A stretch of 64,000 nt of DNA, taken from NCBI RefSeq assembly GCF_005144885.1, contig NZ_CP039690.1, positions 6,560,873 through 6,624,872 of the forward strand, read 5' to 3'. The notes under the pieces are model-generated. The model worked only from the letters and a program-made list of their open reading frames with translations. It was not told the origin of the DNA and searched no databases. The position numbers were made by a program, and so were the translations under genes. Positions 36,932-45,706 of this stretch are shown here, in pieces. Every line of letters starts with the position of its first letter. The first letter of the stretch is position 1. This DNA comes from Phreatobacter stygius. GTDB lineage: Bacteria > Pseudomonadota > Alphaproteobacteria > Rhizobiales > Phreatobacteraceae.

Positions 36932-37275
36932 TTACCCAGCACGGCACTTCTCGTTGCCATCGATGGCGAGAATTTGTCATCTTGGTGTTAATTCACAGCC
37001 TACTTTGGTAGTTTGACCGGTCGCGAGCCGCCCGTGGCAGGCGCCGCGGGCAGGGCGTACGCCATTGCCCGGCCCGCACCGGGCCTGCCAATGACCGCCG
37101 ATTCCGTCGCTGGAGTGGCCGGCGCCGGCGCCTCCGGGCAGCCGTCGTCGCAGGTGTCGCCGCGCTGATCCGGGCGCCGCGAATGGCGAATCCGGGTCGT
37201 CCTACTCTGGCAGATTGACGGGATCTTAGGGCTTCGAGGCCAAGGCTGCGCTCCGATCGGGAGCGGAGCGGCGGC
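36932..37275. other. Intergenic region between the RTX gene and the transposase
   Basis: This 344-base gap is AT-rich near 36960-37010, where the RTX promoter probably lies, and GC-rich toward the transposase. I could not find a clear terminal inverted repeat of the insertion sequence or a convincing -35/-10 pair. Confidence 0.4.
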
Positions 37276-38526
37276 ATGCAGCGGGCGACGGAATGGGACG
37301 AGCATCAGCAGGTCTGGCTGGCGCCGTTCCTCGCCGCCTTGAGGCACAAGGCGCGGCGGCGGATGCTGCCGCTCTATGTCTCCGGACTGATCGGCCCGGG
37401 CGAGCGCAAGAGCATGCAGCCGATGGCGAGCCGGCTGGCGGCCGGGGATTATGACCAGCTGCACCATTTCGTCGCCGCCGGCCTATGGGACGAAGCGCCG
37501 CTCGAGGCCGAGCTGCTGGTCCAGGCCGACAAGCTCGTTGGCGGCGGTGACGCGGTCCTGGTGATCGGCGACACGGCGCTGCCCAAGAAGGGCAAGCACT
37601 CGGTCGGCGTCGCCGCGCAATATGTCCCGGCGCTGGGCAAGAGCGCCAATTGCCAGACCCTGGTGTCTTTGGCGCTGGTCCGCGGCGACGTGCCCGTCAC
37701 GGTGGCGCTGCGCTTGTTCCTGCCCGAGAACTGGGCGAGCCATCCGGACCGGCTCGAGCGGGCAGGCGTTCCCGCCGCCTGTCGCGCTCACCGGACGAAA
37801 CCGGCGATCGCGCTCGCCGAGCTCGACCGCCTGCTGGCCGGCGGCGTCCGTTTCGGCTGTGTGCTCGCCCATCCCGGCTACGGCCTCAGCGCATCGTTCC
37901 GCCGTGGCTTGACCGAGCGCGGCCTGGCCTGGGTGGCCGGCATTTCCCGTCATGAAAAGGTCCAGGCGCCAGATCTCCCGCCGCTGTCCGCCGAAGCCAT
38001 GCTGGCTGAAGCCGAAGCGCGGGACGACAGCCGGCACGGCGGCCGGAAGGGCCCGCTGCAGGTTCGCTTTGCCGCGGTCCGTGTGCGTACCGCCGACAGC
38101 CTGTCGCAACGGGAGGACAAGCGGCAGCCGCATGTCCCGGGTGACGACGTCTGGCTCATCGGCGAGCACAGAGCCTCCGGAGAGCGGCGGTACTTTCTCG
38201 CCAATCTGCCGCCCGAGACCGATCTGCGCACGCTGGCCCGCATCATCCGGGCCCGCGAGGCCGCCGAGCAGGCCGACCGGCAACTGAAGGACGAGCTCGG
38301 CCTCGATCACTTCGAGGGGCGCTCCTGGAGCGGCCTTCACCGCCATGCCCTGATGACCATGATCGCTTTTGCGTTCCTGCAGAGCCGGCATCTCGCGCAG
38401 GCCGGACAGGCCAGGAAGAGGCGACGGTCCGCCGCCGCGACCAACCGTCCGCCAGGCCGGCCGGACTCCCATGCCGCGCCGGCCAGTTCAGCTGCGCCGG
38501 GGCCGCCGCATGGCGGCGATGGCTGA
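37276..38526 (+). mobile_element. IS701-family-like transposase, probably inactive
   Basis: The 416-residue product resembles IS701/IS4-type DDE transposases. The first Asp is in LVIGDTALPKKG, and an R-x3-E-x6-K arrangement is kept in AREAAEQADRQLKDELGLDHFEG. Where relatives, as I remember them, have LADAGYG with the second catalytic Asp, this copy has LAHPGYG, changed by two G-to-C substitutions. The last 50 residues are Arg/Pro/Ala-rich and may be off-frame relative to the family. I could not find matching terminal inverted repeats. These signs suggest a decayed element. Confidence 0.75.
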
Positions 38527-38951
38527 TCGCGCGGCCGCCACTCTCACGATCATTTCGACGCCCGGCACATTTTCGCCGTGGATGTGTCGGACAAGGCCAC
38601 GGAATTGCCGTGCGGCCGATGCGGCGGCAATTCGATCCTGAGCCATGCGATCGCGATCGAACGAGCATGTCCTGGGGCGAACCATCGAAGATCGCCTCAC
38701 GATCGGCATCAAGTCCTGGCGTGAAGCAACCGCCGAGCGATCCTCGGGACGGCCAGCGTAGCATTTGCTTTCAATTCTGCTGCTTCGGATAGCGGCAGGA
38801 TCACTTGCAATCCGACAACATACCCCGCACTCCCGTTAGTCATCGCGATTGAAGGCTCAAGCTTTCAATCATGATCATGCATTGCTGCATCCGCACTCCA
38901 ACCTAATCCATAGGAACGAATGATCCCGAGCAAGGATCCTAGGAGTTTCAA
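38527..38951. other. Gene-free region after the transposase
   Basis: The first 230 bases are GC-rich with short frames I cannot assign; they may be remnants of the insertion sequence or of an interrupted gene. After about 38760 the DNA becomes AT-richer and holds the palindrome CATGATCATG at 38870-38879. AGGAG lies just before the next gene. Confidence 0.4.
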
Positions 38952-39326
38952 ATGTACAAATTACTCACTTCGGTCGCAGCGCTCTCAATCGCCATGATCA
39001 GCACTACCATGGCGCGCCCCCGGCCTCACGGACTGAATGTTCAAACCAGCCGCGTCGTGACAAGTTGTTTCCCGGCCAAATTGCGAAACGCGATAGCAAT
39101 CCTTCAATCACGAATAGGCCCCATTCAGATTACCTCGGGCTATCGACGATCCCGAGGCATGCACGGCCACTGCATGGCGGTGGATTTCCGACCACTTCGG
39201 GTCAGCAACAGGGTCGCATTGCAGGCGATGCGCGGGATTCCCGGGGTCGGCGGCATCGGTTCCTATCGTCGGCGATCAATTCTGCATATGGATGTACGGC
39301 ATACCCGGATGACCTGGTATCGCTGA
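38952..39326 (+). CDS. Small exported peptidase, M15A-type
   Basis: The 124-residue protein has a signal peptide (about 1-21, cleaved after TTMA). A compact domain then carries ITSGYRRSRG, an H-x6-D motif in MHGHCMAVDF, and a final HMDV. This is the zinc-ligand layout of M15A peptidases, which cut peptidoglycan cross-links, though the usual Gly in SxHxxGxAxD is replaced by Cys. AGGAG lies 8 bases before the ATG. The gene uses codons such as TTA, ATA and CGA more than its neighbours and is visibly lower in GC, hinting at transfer. Confidence 0.7.
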   Translation: MYKLLTSVAALSIAMISTTMARPRPHGLNVQTSRVVTSCFPAKLRNAIAILQSRIGPIQITSGYRRSRGMHGHCMAVDFRPLRVSNRVALQAMRGIPGVGGIGSYRRRSILHMDVRHTRMTWYR

Positions 39327-39361
39327 ACGACGTCGAGGCCAGCCGCAGCCCATGCCGTGGC

Positions 39362-39398
39362 CCTGCGAGCGTCGCGCCCCCGCCTCGACGCTCGCAGG
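39362..39398. terminator. Bidirectional hairpin between convergent genes
   Basis: A perfect 13-base stem CCTGCGAGCGTCG/CGACGCTCGCAGG with an 11-base loop lies between the M15-type gene and the cupin gene. It has no T tract on either side, but its position suits termination in both directions. Confidence 0.6.
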
Positions 39399-39518
39399 CT
39401 TGTGCCGCTGCCATGGGCGCTGCGGACACGGGCGGGAGAACCGCCGTCCTCCGGCTGGGGCACCCTTCGGCCGGGGAGCAGGCTGACGGTTGGCAGGTCT
39501 GCCTGCCTGGCCTCGCAG

Positions 39519-39911
39519 CTAGGCCTTCTCGTGCGTCCGTGCATGGGTCTCCGCATAGGGCGGCGAATAGATGATCAGAACCTCGACCGGCTGCTCGCTG
39601 GTGGCGACAAACGTATGGGGAGCGTCGGCCGGGAAGAAACAGGCATCTCCCGGCCCGAGCTGCATTGTCTGACCGGCGACTTCCGCGACGGCCGCGCCCG
39701 ACAGCATGTAACAGACCTGCTCAATGCCTGGATGGCTGTGGGGCAGGGCGCCATGGGCCTTCTCGACGCGACCGAGCACGACTTCGAGCTGCGTGGCGCC
39801 GACATTTTCGCGACCGATGATGCGGCGATTGACGGTCCCGGTGTGGTTCTTCGGAGAGTAGGGAGCAGGCGATCCGGCCTTGATGAAATAGCTGCGCGTC
39901 GCGTCTGTCAT
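39519..39911 (-). CDS. Cupin-domain protein
   Basis: The 130-residue product is a single cupin barrel. The metal-binding first motif is HSHPGIEQVCYMLSG near residue 60, and the second is around GDACFFPADAPH near residue 90. Cupins of this size are dioxygenases, isomerases or sensors, and the substrate is unknown. An AGGAAGGAC lies before the ATG at 39911. It is followed at close range in the same direction by nothing, but its start is 35 bases downstream of a Bug protein gene, so the two may be cotranscribed. Confidence 0.82.
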   Translation of the reverse strand: MTDATRSYFIKAGSPAPYSPKNHTGTVNRRIIGRENVGATQLEVVLGRVEKAHGALPHSHPGIEQVCYMLSGAAVAEVAGQTMQLGPGDACFFPADAPHTFVATSEQPVEVLIIYSPPYAETHARTHEKA

Positions 39912-39945
39912 GTGCGTCCTTCCTGTAGTGTCTTGCCAAGACCGG

Positions 39946-40962
39946 TCACTGGGTCTGCGCCAGGCCAACCTCCTTGATGATCACCTGCCAGCGCTCGACG
40001 TCGGATTTGACGAGTTGAGCGAAGCTGCCCGTCTCGCGACTGATGAGCTCGAACCCCAATTCTTCGAGCCGCGGCCTGAGCGCGGGCGCCGCAACGGCTT
40101 TTGCCAGCGCCTGGCTCAGACGGTCGCGCACGGCTGGTTCCAGACCTGCGGGTGCAAACAGGCCGCACCAGGCAGACAGATTGAACGCCGGCAGACCGGA
40201 GGCCGCGACCGTCGGCAGATCGGGCAGGAGCCGGCTCGGTTCTTCGGTCGTGACCGCAAGGGCACGGACCGCGCCCGCACGGACGTGCGGCAGGCCCGTG
40301 GTGGCGTCCACGAAGATGTAATTGATCCGGCCGGCGATCAGGTCGGTCATGGCCGCTGGCGTGCCCCTGTAGGGAACCGCAAGCACATCGATGCCGGCGA
40401 ACCGCGAGAGTGCGGCACCGGCGACCTGGCCCGTGCCATTGCCGTAGGCGTATTGCAGCTTGCCCGGCTCGGCTTTCGCCCGCGCGATCAGCTCGCCAAC
40501 GGTGCGGACATTGAGCCCGTTCTCCGCGACCAGGATCACCGGAAAGACCCCAACCTGGCCGATCGGCGTGAAGCTGGTCACGGGATCGTAGGTGACGTTC
40601 TTGGTCACGAAGGGTGTGATCGAATGCGACGTCGACGTGGTGAAGAGCAGCGTATAGCCGTCGGGATCGGCTCGCCCGACCACGCCTGCGCCGATCGCCG
40701 CGTTCACACCCGGTCGGTTGTCGATGACCACGCTGCTGTTGAGCTCAGCCTGCAGCAGCGGCTGAACCAGCCGCGCCACCGTGTCGGTTCCGCTGCCGGC
40801 GGGGAAGGGCACCACCATGGTGATCGGGCGATTGGGATAGGACTGCGAAAAGGCTCCTTGCGCGGAGCCCAGCAGGGCCGGGCCGGCGAGGGCCGCGGTG
40901 ACGAAGCGCCGGCGTGACATTGGTCGGGTGTGAACTGGCGAAGCCTCTGGTGCGGATGTCAT
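39946..40962 (-). CDS. Bug-family (TctC-like) solute-binding protein 1
   Basis: The 338-residue protein has a twin-arginine-like signal (SRRRFVTAALAGPALLGSA) and a mature Bug/TctC domain. Features are ITMVVPFPAGSGTDTVARL near the N-terminus, VIDNRPGVNAAIGA, YGNGTGQVAG, and VPYRGTPAAMTDLIAG. Such proteins bind organic acids or aromatic compounds for tripartite tricarboxylate transporters, but no TctA or TctB genes are in the window. It is divergent from a close paralogue at 41593 and leads the cupin gene. Confidence 0.88.
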   Translation of the reverse strand: MTSAPEASPVHTRPMSRRRFVTAALAGPALLGSAQGAFSQSYPNRPITMVVPFPAGSGTDTVARLVQPLLQAELNSSVVIDNRPGVNAAIGAGVVGRADPDGYTLLFTTSTSHSITPFVTKNVTYDPVTSFTPIGQVGVFPVILVAENGLNVRTVGELIARAKAEPGKLQYAYGNGTGQVAGAALSRFAGIDVLAVPYRGTPAAMTDLIAGRINYIFVDATTGLPHVRAGAVRALAVTTEEPSRLLPDLPTVAASGLPAFNLSAWCGLFAPAGLEPAVRDRLSQALAKAVAAPALRPRLEELGFELISRETGSFAQLVKSDVERWQVIIKEVGLAQTQ

Positions 40963-41592
40963 CTCCCGGTCCTTTTCTGTGTGTTGAGATTTCGCGGTCG
41001 CCTCTCGGACATGCGTGCGGGCCGCTGGCGCTTGGCAAAAATACTCCAGCAGTTCCAATAGGTTTGAGGCCTGCCTGACGAACATCGACCTTAGCAATCC
41101 TGGTTCCGGTGACTTTGGCCGAGACGCGAATCCGGCACGCGTCGTGCCGCCTTCAGGTGTGGCCCGGGCTTCATGATGACCGACGTCATATCGATGACCC
41201 TCACTCCCGCGGTTGGGTCCATTCATGAATTCATGATATTGCTAATCTGAATCCATGATCATGAATAGTGCGGACGCTCCGACGGGATCATCGGTCGTTA
41301 GGCAGAGGGCGCGCGGAGCGGTCTCATAAGTGAGGTGAATGCGAAATCGCCGAGTATATGGACAAATTGGCTAATCTGGCCGCGCCATGGGCGCAGAAGC
41401 TTGCTCTGTGGCCTTGTGGCGCTCGACCACGGCTTGCGGGAGCCATTGACCTGTAATCCAAGAATCCGCATTCATGATACACGCATGTGAATTATTGGCA
41501 TGCCCAGCAAACTCATACCGAACAGAGCGCGACCGTCGCTGAAGCTGCGACCTTCGTTTCCGGAATTTTTGATCCGCAAAGGACGCCATGAG
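40963..41592. promoter_or_regulatory. Divergent regulatory region between two Bug genes
   Basis: This 630-base AT-richer gap contains the 14-base perfect palindrome TCATGAATTCATGA (41223-41236) and the 10-base palindrome CATGATCATG (41254-41263), the latter also upstream of the M15-type gene. A third ATTCATGA occurs at 41470-41477, with a TGAAT on the opposite side. The layout suggests a shared regulator for the divergent genes. No coding frame stands out. Confidence 0.55.
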
Positions 41593-42564
41593 ATGATATC
41601 CCGCCGCTCGTTTCATATGTTGGCAGCTGGATGGGGTGCGACGGCCTTGTCGCGGCCGGCGTCGGCCAGCACCTTTCCCGACCGAACGATCTCCATTGTT
41701 GTGCCGTTCCCGGCCGGCAGCGGCACGGATTCGGTGGCTCGTCTGGTGCAGCCGCTCATGAGCTCAGCGATCGGCGGGTCGATCATCATTGACAATCGCG
41801 CCGGCGCCACCGGAACCCTCGCGCCTCAATTCGTCAGCAGGGCGCCGGGAGACGGCTATGCAATCCTCATGGCGACGTCGACGTCGAACATCATTTCGCC
41901 CGCTCTCGGGGTGAACAATTCCTACCACCCGATCGACGACTTTGCCCCCGTCGGCTTGATCGGTGTGTTTCCGTTCCTTCTGGCCGTTGGATCGACGTTC
42001 CCAGCCACCAACGTGCGGGAGCTGATCGACTATGCCAAGAAGTCGCCGACGCCGCTGCAATATGCCGTCGGCAACGGAACCGGTCTGCTCGCTGGCGCGG
42101 CCTTCAAAGAATATGCGGGGATCGACACGACCGCTATTCCTTACCGGGGAACGCCGCCGGCCTTGACCGACCTGATGGCCGGCCGGGTGCAGTACATGTT
42201 CGTCGATGCGACAACCGCGCTTTCGCATATTCGCGCCGGCACCATTCGCGCACTCGGCGTCACCACCGCGAAACCGTCCGAACTGCTGCCGGGTGTGCCG
42301 CCTGTGGCTGCCGCGGGCCTGCCAAAATTCGATATTGCGGCCTGGTGCGGCCTGTCGGTTCCCAAAGCCACGCCCACGGACGTCATCAGCAAACTGGAGG
42401 GCGCGCTTCAGGCGGCGCTGGGCACACAGGGCCTCAGGCAACGAATGGCCGATATCGGGTTCGAGCATATGCCGCTCAACGCCAGCGGCTTTGCAACCTA
42501 TGTCGCAACCGACTCGGTCAAGATGCGCAACCTCATCGCCGATGCGCGCGTCACCCAGCTCTGA
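41593..42564 (+). CDS. Bug-family (TctC-like) solute-binding protein 2
   Basis: The 323-residue protein starts MISRRSFHMLAAGWG, a twin-arginine-like signal ending near SAST. The mature domain has ISIVVPFPAGSGTDSVARL, IIDNRAGATGTLAP, YAVGNGTGLLAGA, and IPYRGTPPALTDLMAG. It shares long blocks with the protein encoded at 39946-40962, so the divergent pair probably arose by duplication. The start at 41593 is preferred because the longer upstream frame has no signal-like sequence. No transporter membrane genes are nearby. Confidence 0.88.
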   Translation: MISRRSFHMLAAGWGATALSRPASASTFPDRTISIVVPFPAGSGTDSVARLVQPLMSSAIGGSIIIDNRAGATGTLAPQFVSRAPGDGYAILMATSTSNIISPALGVNNSYHPIDDFAPVGLIGVFPFLLAVGSTFPATNVRELIDYAKKSPTPLQYAVGNGTGLLAGAAFKEYAGIDTTAIPYRGTPPALTDLMAGRVQYMFVDATTALSHIRAGTIRALGVTTAKPSELLPGVPPVAAAGLPKFDIAAWCGLSVPKATPTDVISKLEGALQAALGTQGLRQRMADIGFEHMPLNASGFATYVATDSVKMRNLIADARVTQL

Positions 42565-42970
42565 CGGCAGACCGTCATTGGCGGGCTCGGCTTTGCGTTC
42601 CAGGCAAGGGACGGCAGGTTGAGCCGCCGACGGCTCTGAGGCGGCCGATCCAGATGGCAGCAAGGAAACGCTGGATGTTCGAATGGCGGACGCAGAGCGT
42701 CGCGGCTGGCGCCGGAGGCACGATGCGTCAAGCGACGAAGCGGGCTGCGGCCGGCAAGGCGCCGCACAGTTCAAACGCAACGGCCAAGACTATCAAAGAA
42801 TATCAAATGATCCGAGTGGCTTGGCCTGATGAGCTCAGATGCCAGGGCGGGACCGCAAGGCGCCGCAGGAGCGCCGGGATCGGCTCGCGACGGCCATTTC
42901 CTCGATCTGTTTTGGTTCCATAATATGTCTTATGCGAATCAGAGATAGGCCGGCGCCCACCTCTTCTCAC
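42565..42970. other. Gene-free region
   Basis: These 406 bases lie between a Bug gene and an enoyl-CoA hydratase remnant. I saw no supported coding frame, RNA or strong repeat. Confidence 0.5.
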
Positions 42971-43057
42971 TCACCGGCCGTCGAAAGATGGCCGGCGCTT
43001 TTCGACAAAGGCTGCGATGTCTTCGCGGCCATCGCGACGCGCCATGGCACCAACCGT
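42971..43057 (-). pseudogene. C-terminal remnant of an enoyl-CoA hydratase/isomerase gene
   Basis: On the minus strand one frame reads MARRDGREDIAAFVEKRRPS then FDGR and a TGA at 42971-42973. This is the usual C-terminal tail of enoyl-CoA hydratase/isomerase-family proteins (REG..AFLEKR.P.F.GR pattern). The match begins about two residues before the Met and stops abruptly beside the end of the GNAT gene at 43065, so the rest of the gene has been lost. It is a short match, so chance cannot be fully excluded. Confidence 0.5.
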
Positions 43058-43064
43058 CCGCCTT

Positions 43065-43529
43065 CTATCGCGACAGCGAGAGGACGTTCAGACCGGCGAC
43101 GTTCTCCTCGATCTGGCGCCAGCCCAGCGACATGTAGAACGGTGCCTTGTCGGGTGTGGCGCAGAGATAGAGCATGCCGATGCCGGCCTCGAATGCCCTG
43201 GTCGCCGCGGCCTTCACCAGGGCCGCTCCGATGCCTTGCCGGCGATGCTCCGGGTCGACCCACAGCGCCGCGATCCAGGGGCTGTATTGAGGCCGTTCGT
43301 CCATGTCGCTTTCGATCAGCGACACGGTTCCGACAAAGCGCTCGCCACTGGCCGCGATCAGAGCGCACGGGATCGGCCCGGCCCCGAGGCTTTGCCCGAC
43401 ACGGTCGTCGATCTCGGCGAGCGCATGCCCCTCATCGCGCCACCATGCCTTCCAGATGCGATCGGAAACCGCCTCGCGGAAATGCGGCTGCTCGGCCAAG
43501 GTGGTCATCCGGACGGCGGGGTCGGTCAT
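43065..43529 (-). CDS. GNAT-family N-acetyltransferase
   Basis: The 154-residue protein has the GNAT fold. The acetyl-CoA pyrophosphate loop is RRQGIGAAL near residue 93, after AALWVDPEHR, and a terminal YMSLGWRQIEE follows. The acyl acceptor is unknown. A GTG two codons upstream at 43535 is an alternative start. It lies 22 bases downstream of the HD-type gene and the two may be cotranscribed. Confidence 0.85.
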   Translation of the reverse strand: MTDPAVRMTTLAEQPHFREAVSDRIWKAWWRDEGHALAEIDDRVGQSLGAGPIPCALIAASGERFVGTVSLIESDMDERPQYSPWIAALWVDPEHRRQGIGAALVKAAATRAFEAGIGMLYLCATPDKAPFYMSLGWRQIEENVAGLNVLSLSR

Positions 43530-43551
43530 GGTCACGGCGGTGGTTCATCCT

Positions 43552-44163
43552 TCAAGGCGCATCGCCCTGGCCGCCCCCGGCGAGCCGCCGCAGCGACAGC
43601 GCGATGTTCGCGCGCGCCTGCTGCTCATAGGCCTGGTGGAACGCAGCCGTGCGGAAAATCCTCGCGCGCTCCAGGAAGCCGCGCAGCACGCGCGACCGGC
43701 CGAGCACCCAGGTGGCGTCGTCGACCCAGCCATATTCTTTGCGGGTCGCCTGTTCATAGGCGTCGAATACGGCCGGCGGCGCGCCGAGAATGGCGAGATC
43801 CATGTCCAGGAACAGCATGGCGTCGGCGCGCGCGGCCGGCTCGGCGAAATCAGGCGGAACATGGGTCGCCGTCGCCGTGATCATGCTGGCGATACGATCG
43901 AGGCGCAGCGGGTCGCAGGCCCCCTTGAGCCGGTCGCGCGCCAGATCGGCGCTTTTGGCCTCGTTGTCGGTGCGGCGGCTGTCATAGATCGCGTCATGGA
44001 ACCAGATCGCGGCTTCGACGGCCTCGCGATCGGCCAGCGCCGCGCAATGCGCCTCGGCCAGACCGAGCAGGGCCTTCACATGGGCCATGCCGCGATAGAA
44101 CCTGTCCGGCGCGCCATAGAGGCCGGCGAGCATCCGGCGCGTCGCATCGTCGACCAGGGTCAC
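43552..44163 (-). CDS. HD-type predicted metal-dependent phosphohydrolase
   Basis: The 203-residue helical protein resembles COG4339. It has a histidine in GMAHVKALL near residue 28, the HD motif in AIWFHDAIYD near residue 55, and later acidic residues in FLDMDLAILG. Members are predicted phosphohydrolases of unknown substrate. It starts with GTG, with GAGGAG placed correctly upstream. It precedes the GNAT gene in the same direction. Confidence 0.75.
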   Translation of the reverse strand: MTLVDDATRRMLAGLYGAPDRFYRGMAHVKALLGLAEAHCAALADREAVEAAIWFHDAIYDSRRTDNEAKSADLARDRLKGACDPLRLDRIASMITATATHVPPDFAEPAARADAMLFLDMDLAILGAPPAVFDAYEQATRKEYGWVDDATWVLGRSRVLRGFLERARIFRTAAFHQAYEQQARANIALSLRRLAGGGQGDAP

Positions 44164-44202
44164 GGCTCGCTCTCCTCATGGGGATCGCAGCACCCTGCCC
44201 GA

Positions 44203-44275
44203 TCCGGGCTTTGTCCCGGCGGCCCGGATGTCCTGGTGGCCAGCATGTCCGGGACAAGGACCGTGGTCCAGCCTG
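44203..44275. repeat. Decayed copy of palindromic repeat family 2
   Basis: The segment GGGCTTTGTCCCGGC and the opposed TGTCCGGGACAAGG resemble the arms of the element at 24553-24702. The complementarity is imperfect and the outer parts are lost. It lies between two leftward genes, not at a convergent junction. Confidence 0.45.
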
Positions 44276-44287
44276 TCGGTTCGAAGC

Positions 44288-45559
44288 TCATTCGCGCCAC
44301 CCCGGGAAGCGATGCGGACACAACCAGGCCTTTGCCGGGTTGCCGTCGCCCGACATCACCGCATCAACCAGCCATCGAGCCGTGGCCGGCGCGGCATGCA
44401 TGCCGATCGACCCCATCCCGCCATGCACGAACAAGCCTTCGACCGCGGTCCTGCCGGCCACCGGCAGCCCGTCGGGCAGCATGGGCCGATTGCCCGGATA
44501 GACGTTCGTGACCCGCGGCGAACCGAGGCCGGGCAGCATGCGCAGCGTACGCCCCGCGATACGGCTCGCCATATCGGTGTTTCTGACCAGGTCCCGGAAC
44601 GCCGGCTGAACCGAGGCGCCAAGCCGCGCATCGCCGCCGCGCATCGGATTGAGACAGATCGCTTCGACAGCCGGCTGGTCGTCTCGCTGGGCCGCGACAT
44701 CGGCGAGCCCATCGAGCGACATCCGCCTGCCGAGCTCCTCCTGGTCGGGCCAGGTCAGCTCCTCGACGATCCACGGCAGCTCGAAGTCCAACTTGCCGAG
44801 CTGGATCAGCCAGCCGCGTCCCGCGGTGAACTGCAAGCCGGGCAGCGGGCCGTCGCCAACAGTGCGGCGGAGCAGGTCGTTCATCCACAAACCATTGGCA
44901 ATAAAGACCAGGTCCGCGGCGATGATCCCCCCGTCGGTCAGCACGCCCTCGACCTTGCCGTTGCGCGCGCATATCTGCGCGACGCGGAGGCCGGTCCTGA
45001 TCGTCGCCCCCGCCTCCCGTGCCGCATGCGCAAAGGCATGCGTCGCTCCCATTGGTTCCAGCGACCATGCGCGCTCGACGAAATAGCCCCCGGCAACGTT
45101 GAAGCCCAGCCTCGGATGATCCCGCGCGAGCACGGCTCCGGAGACCTTCTCCATGCCGACACCGGCCGCGCGATAGCGATCGGCAACGGCGCCCGCCGCC
45201 TCGAAGCTCGCCTCGTCTTCCGAAATCAAGAGATGCCCGATCCTTGCAAACTCGAATGGAACCGGTCCTTCGGCCAGCTCCTCATAGATCGCCGCGCAGG
45301 CATCGAGCAGTTCCACGACCTCTCGCTGCGGGCCGCTCAGGAGCGTGCCGGTGTTCCGCCCCGACGATTCGGCGGCGACCCAGTTTTGTTCCAGGACGAC
45401 GGTCTTGACGTTCCGCGACGCCAGTTCATAGGCCAGCGTGCAGCCCGCGATGCCACCACCGATCACGATGGCCTCCACCGGCCTGCCAAGAGAACTTCCA
45501 AGGGAACTGGCAAGAGAACTGCCAGGCGGACGACGATCCGGCGCAATTGAACCCGGCAT
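44288..45559 (-). CDS. FAD-dependent amino-acid-oxidase-type oxidoreductase (DAO family)
   Basis: The 423-residue protein belongs to the D-amino-acid oxidase/sarcosine oxidase beta family. It has IVIGGGIAGCTLAYELA near residue 33, SSGRNTGTL, the GRGWLIQLG segment near residue 250, and a C-terminal HGGMGSIGMHAAPATARWL. It probably oxidises an amine or amino acid. A short Ser/Leu repeat (SSLASSLGSSLG) precedes the domain. It is divergent from a GntR regulator over an operator-like repeat, which suggests control by that regulator. The ATG has GGAGAC upstream. Confidence 0.87.
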   Translation of the reverse strand: MPGSIAPDRRPPGSSLASSLGSSLGRPVEAIVIGGGIAGCTLAYELASRNVKTVVLEQNWVAAESSGRNTGTLLSGPQREVVELLDACAAIYEELAEGPVPFEFARIGHLLISEDEASFEAAGAVADRYRAAGVGMEKVSGAVLARDHPRLGFNVAGGYFVERAWSLEPMGATHAFAHAAREAGATIRTGLRVAQICARNGKVEGVLTDGGIIAADLVFIANGLWMNDLLRRTVGDGPLPGLQFTAGRGWLIQLGKLDFELPWIVEELTWPDQEELGRRMSLDGLADVAAQRDDQPAVEAICLNPMRGGDARLGASVQPAFRDLVRNTDMASRIAGRTLRMLPGLGSPRVTNVYPGNRPMLPDGLPVAGRTAVEGLFVHGGMGSIGMHAAPATARWLVDAVMSGDGNPAKAWLCPHRFPGWRE

Positions 45560-45634
45560 GGATGTCTCCAGTTTCACGCTGTGAAGCGAAACCCGCACAT
45601 GGTGTTTGGAGGAAAACAGCCAATGCTGGATACT

Positions 45635-45651
45635 GGTATACGAGAATACAC
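45635..45651. promoter_or_regulatory. Operator-like inverted repeat between oxidase and GntR genes
   Basis: GGTAT and ATACAC arms surround six bases (acgaga), within an AT-richer stretch between the divergent oxidase (start 45559) and GntR gene (start 45707). FCD-type GntR proteins bind sites of this kind. Confidence 0.35.
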
Positions 45652-45706
45652 ATGTCCAAGCAACAGCGTTTCTGCTAGGCAGGCCTGGTCGCGGGTGGAA
45701 CATCGG

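Noticed and set aside
38488-38712. A 74-codon minus-strand frame after the transposase
   Set aside because: No recognisable similarity, no ribosome binding site, and it lies in likely insertion-sequence remnant DNA.
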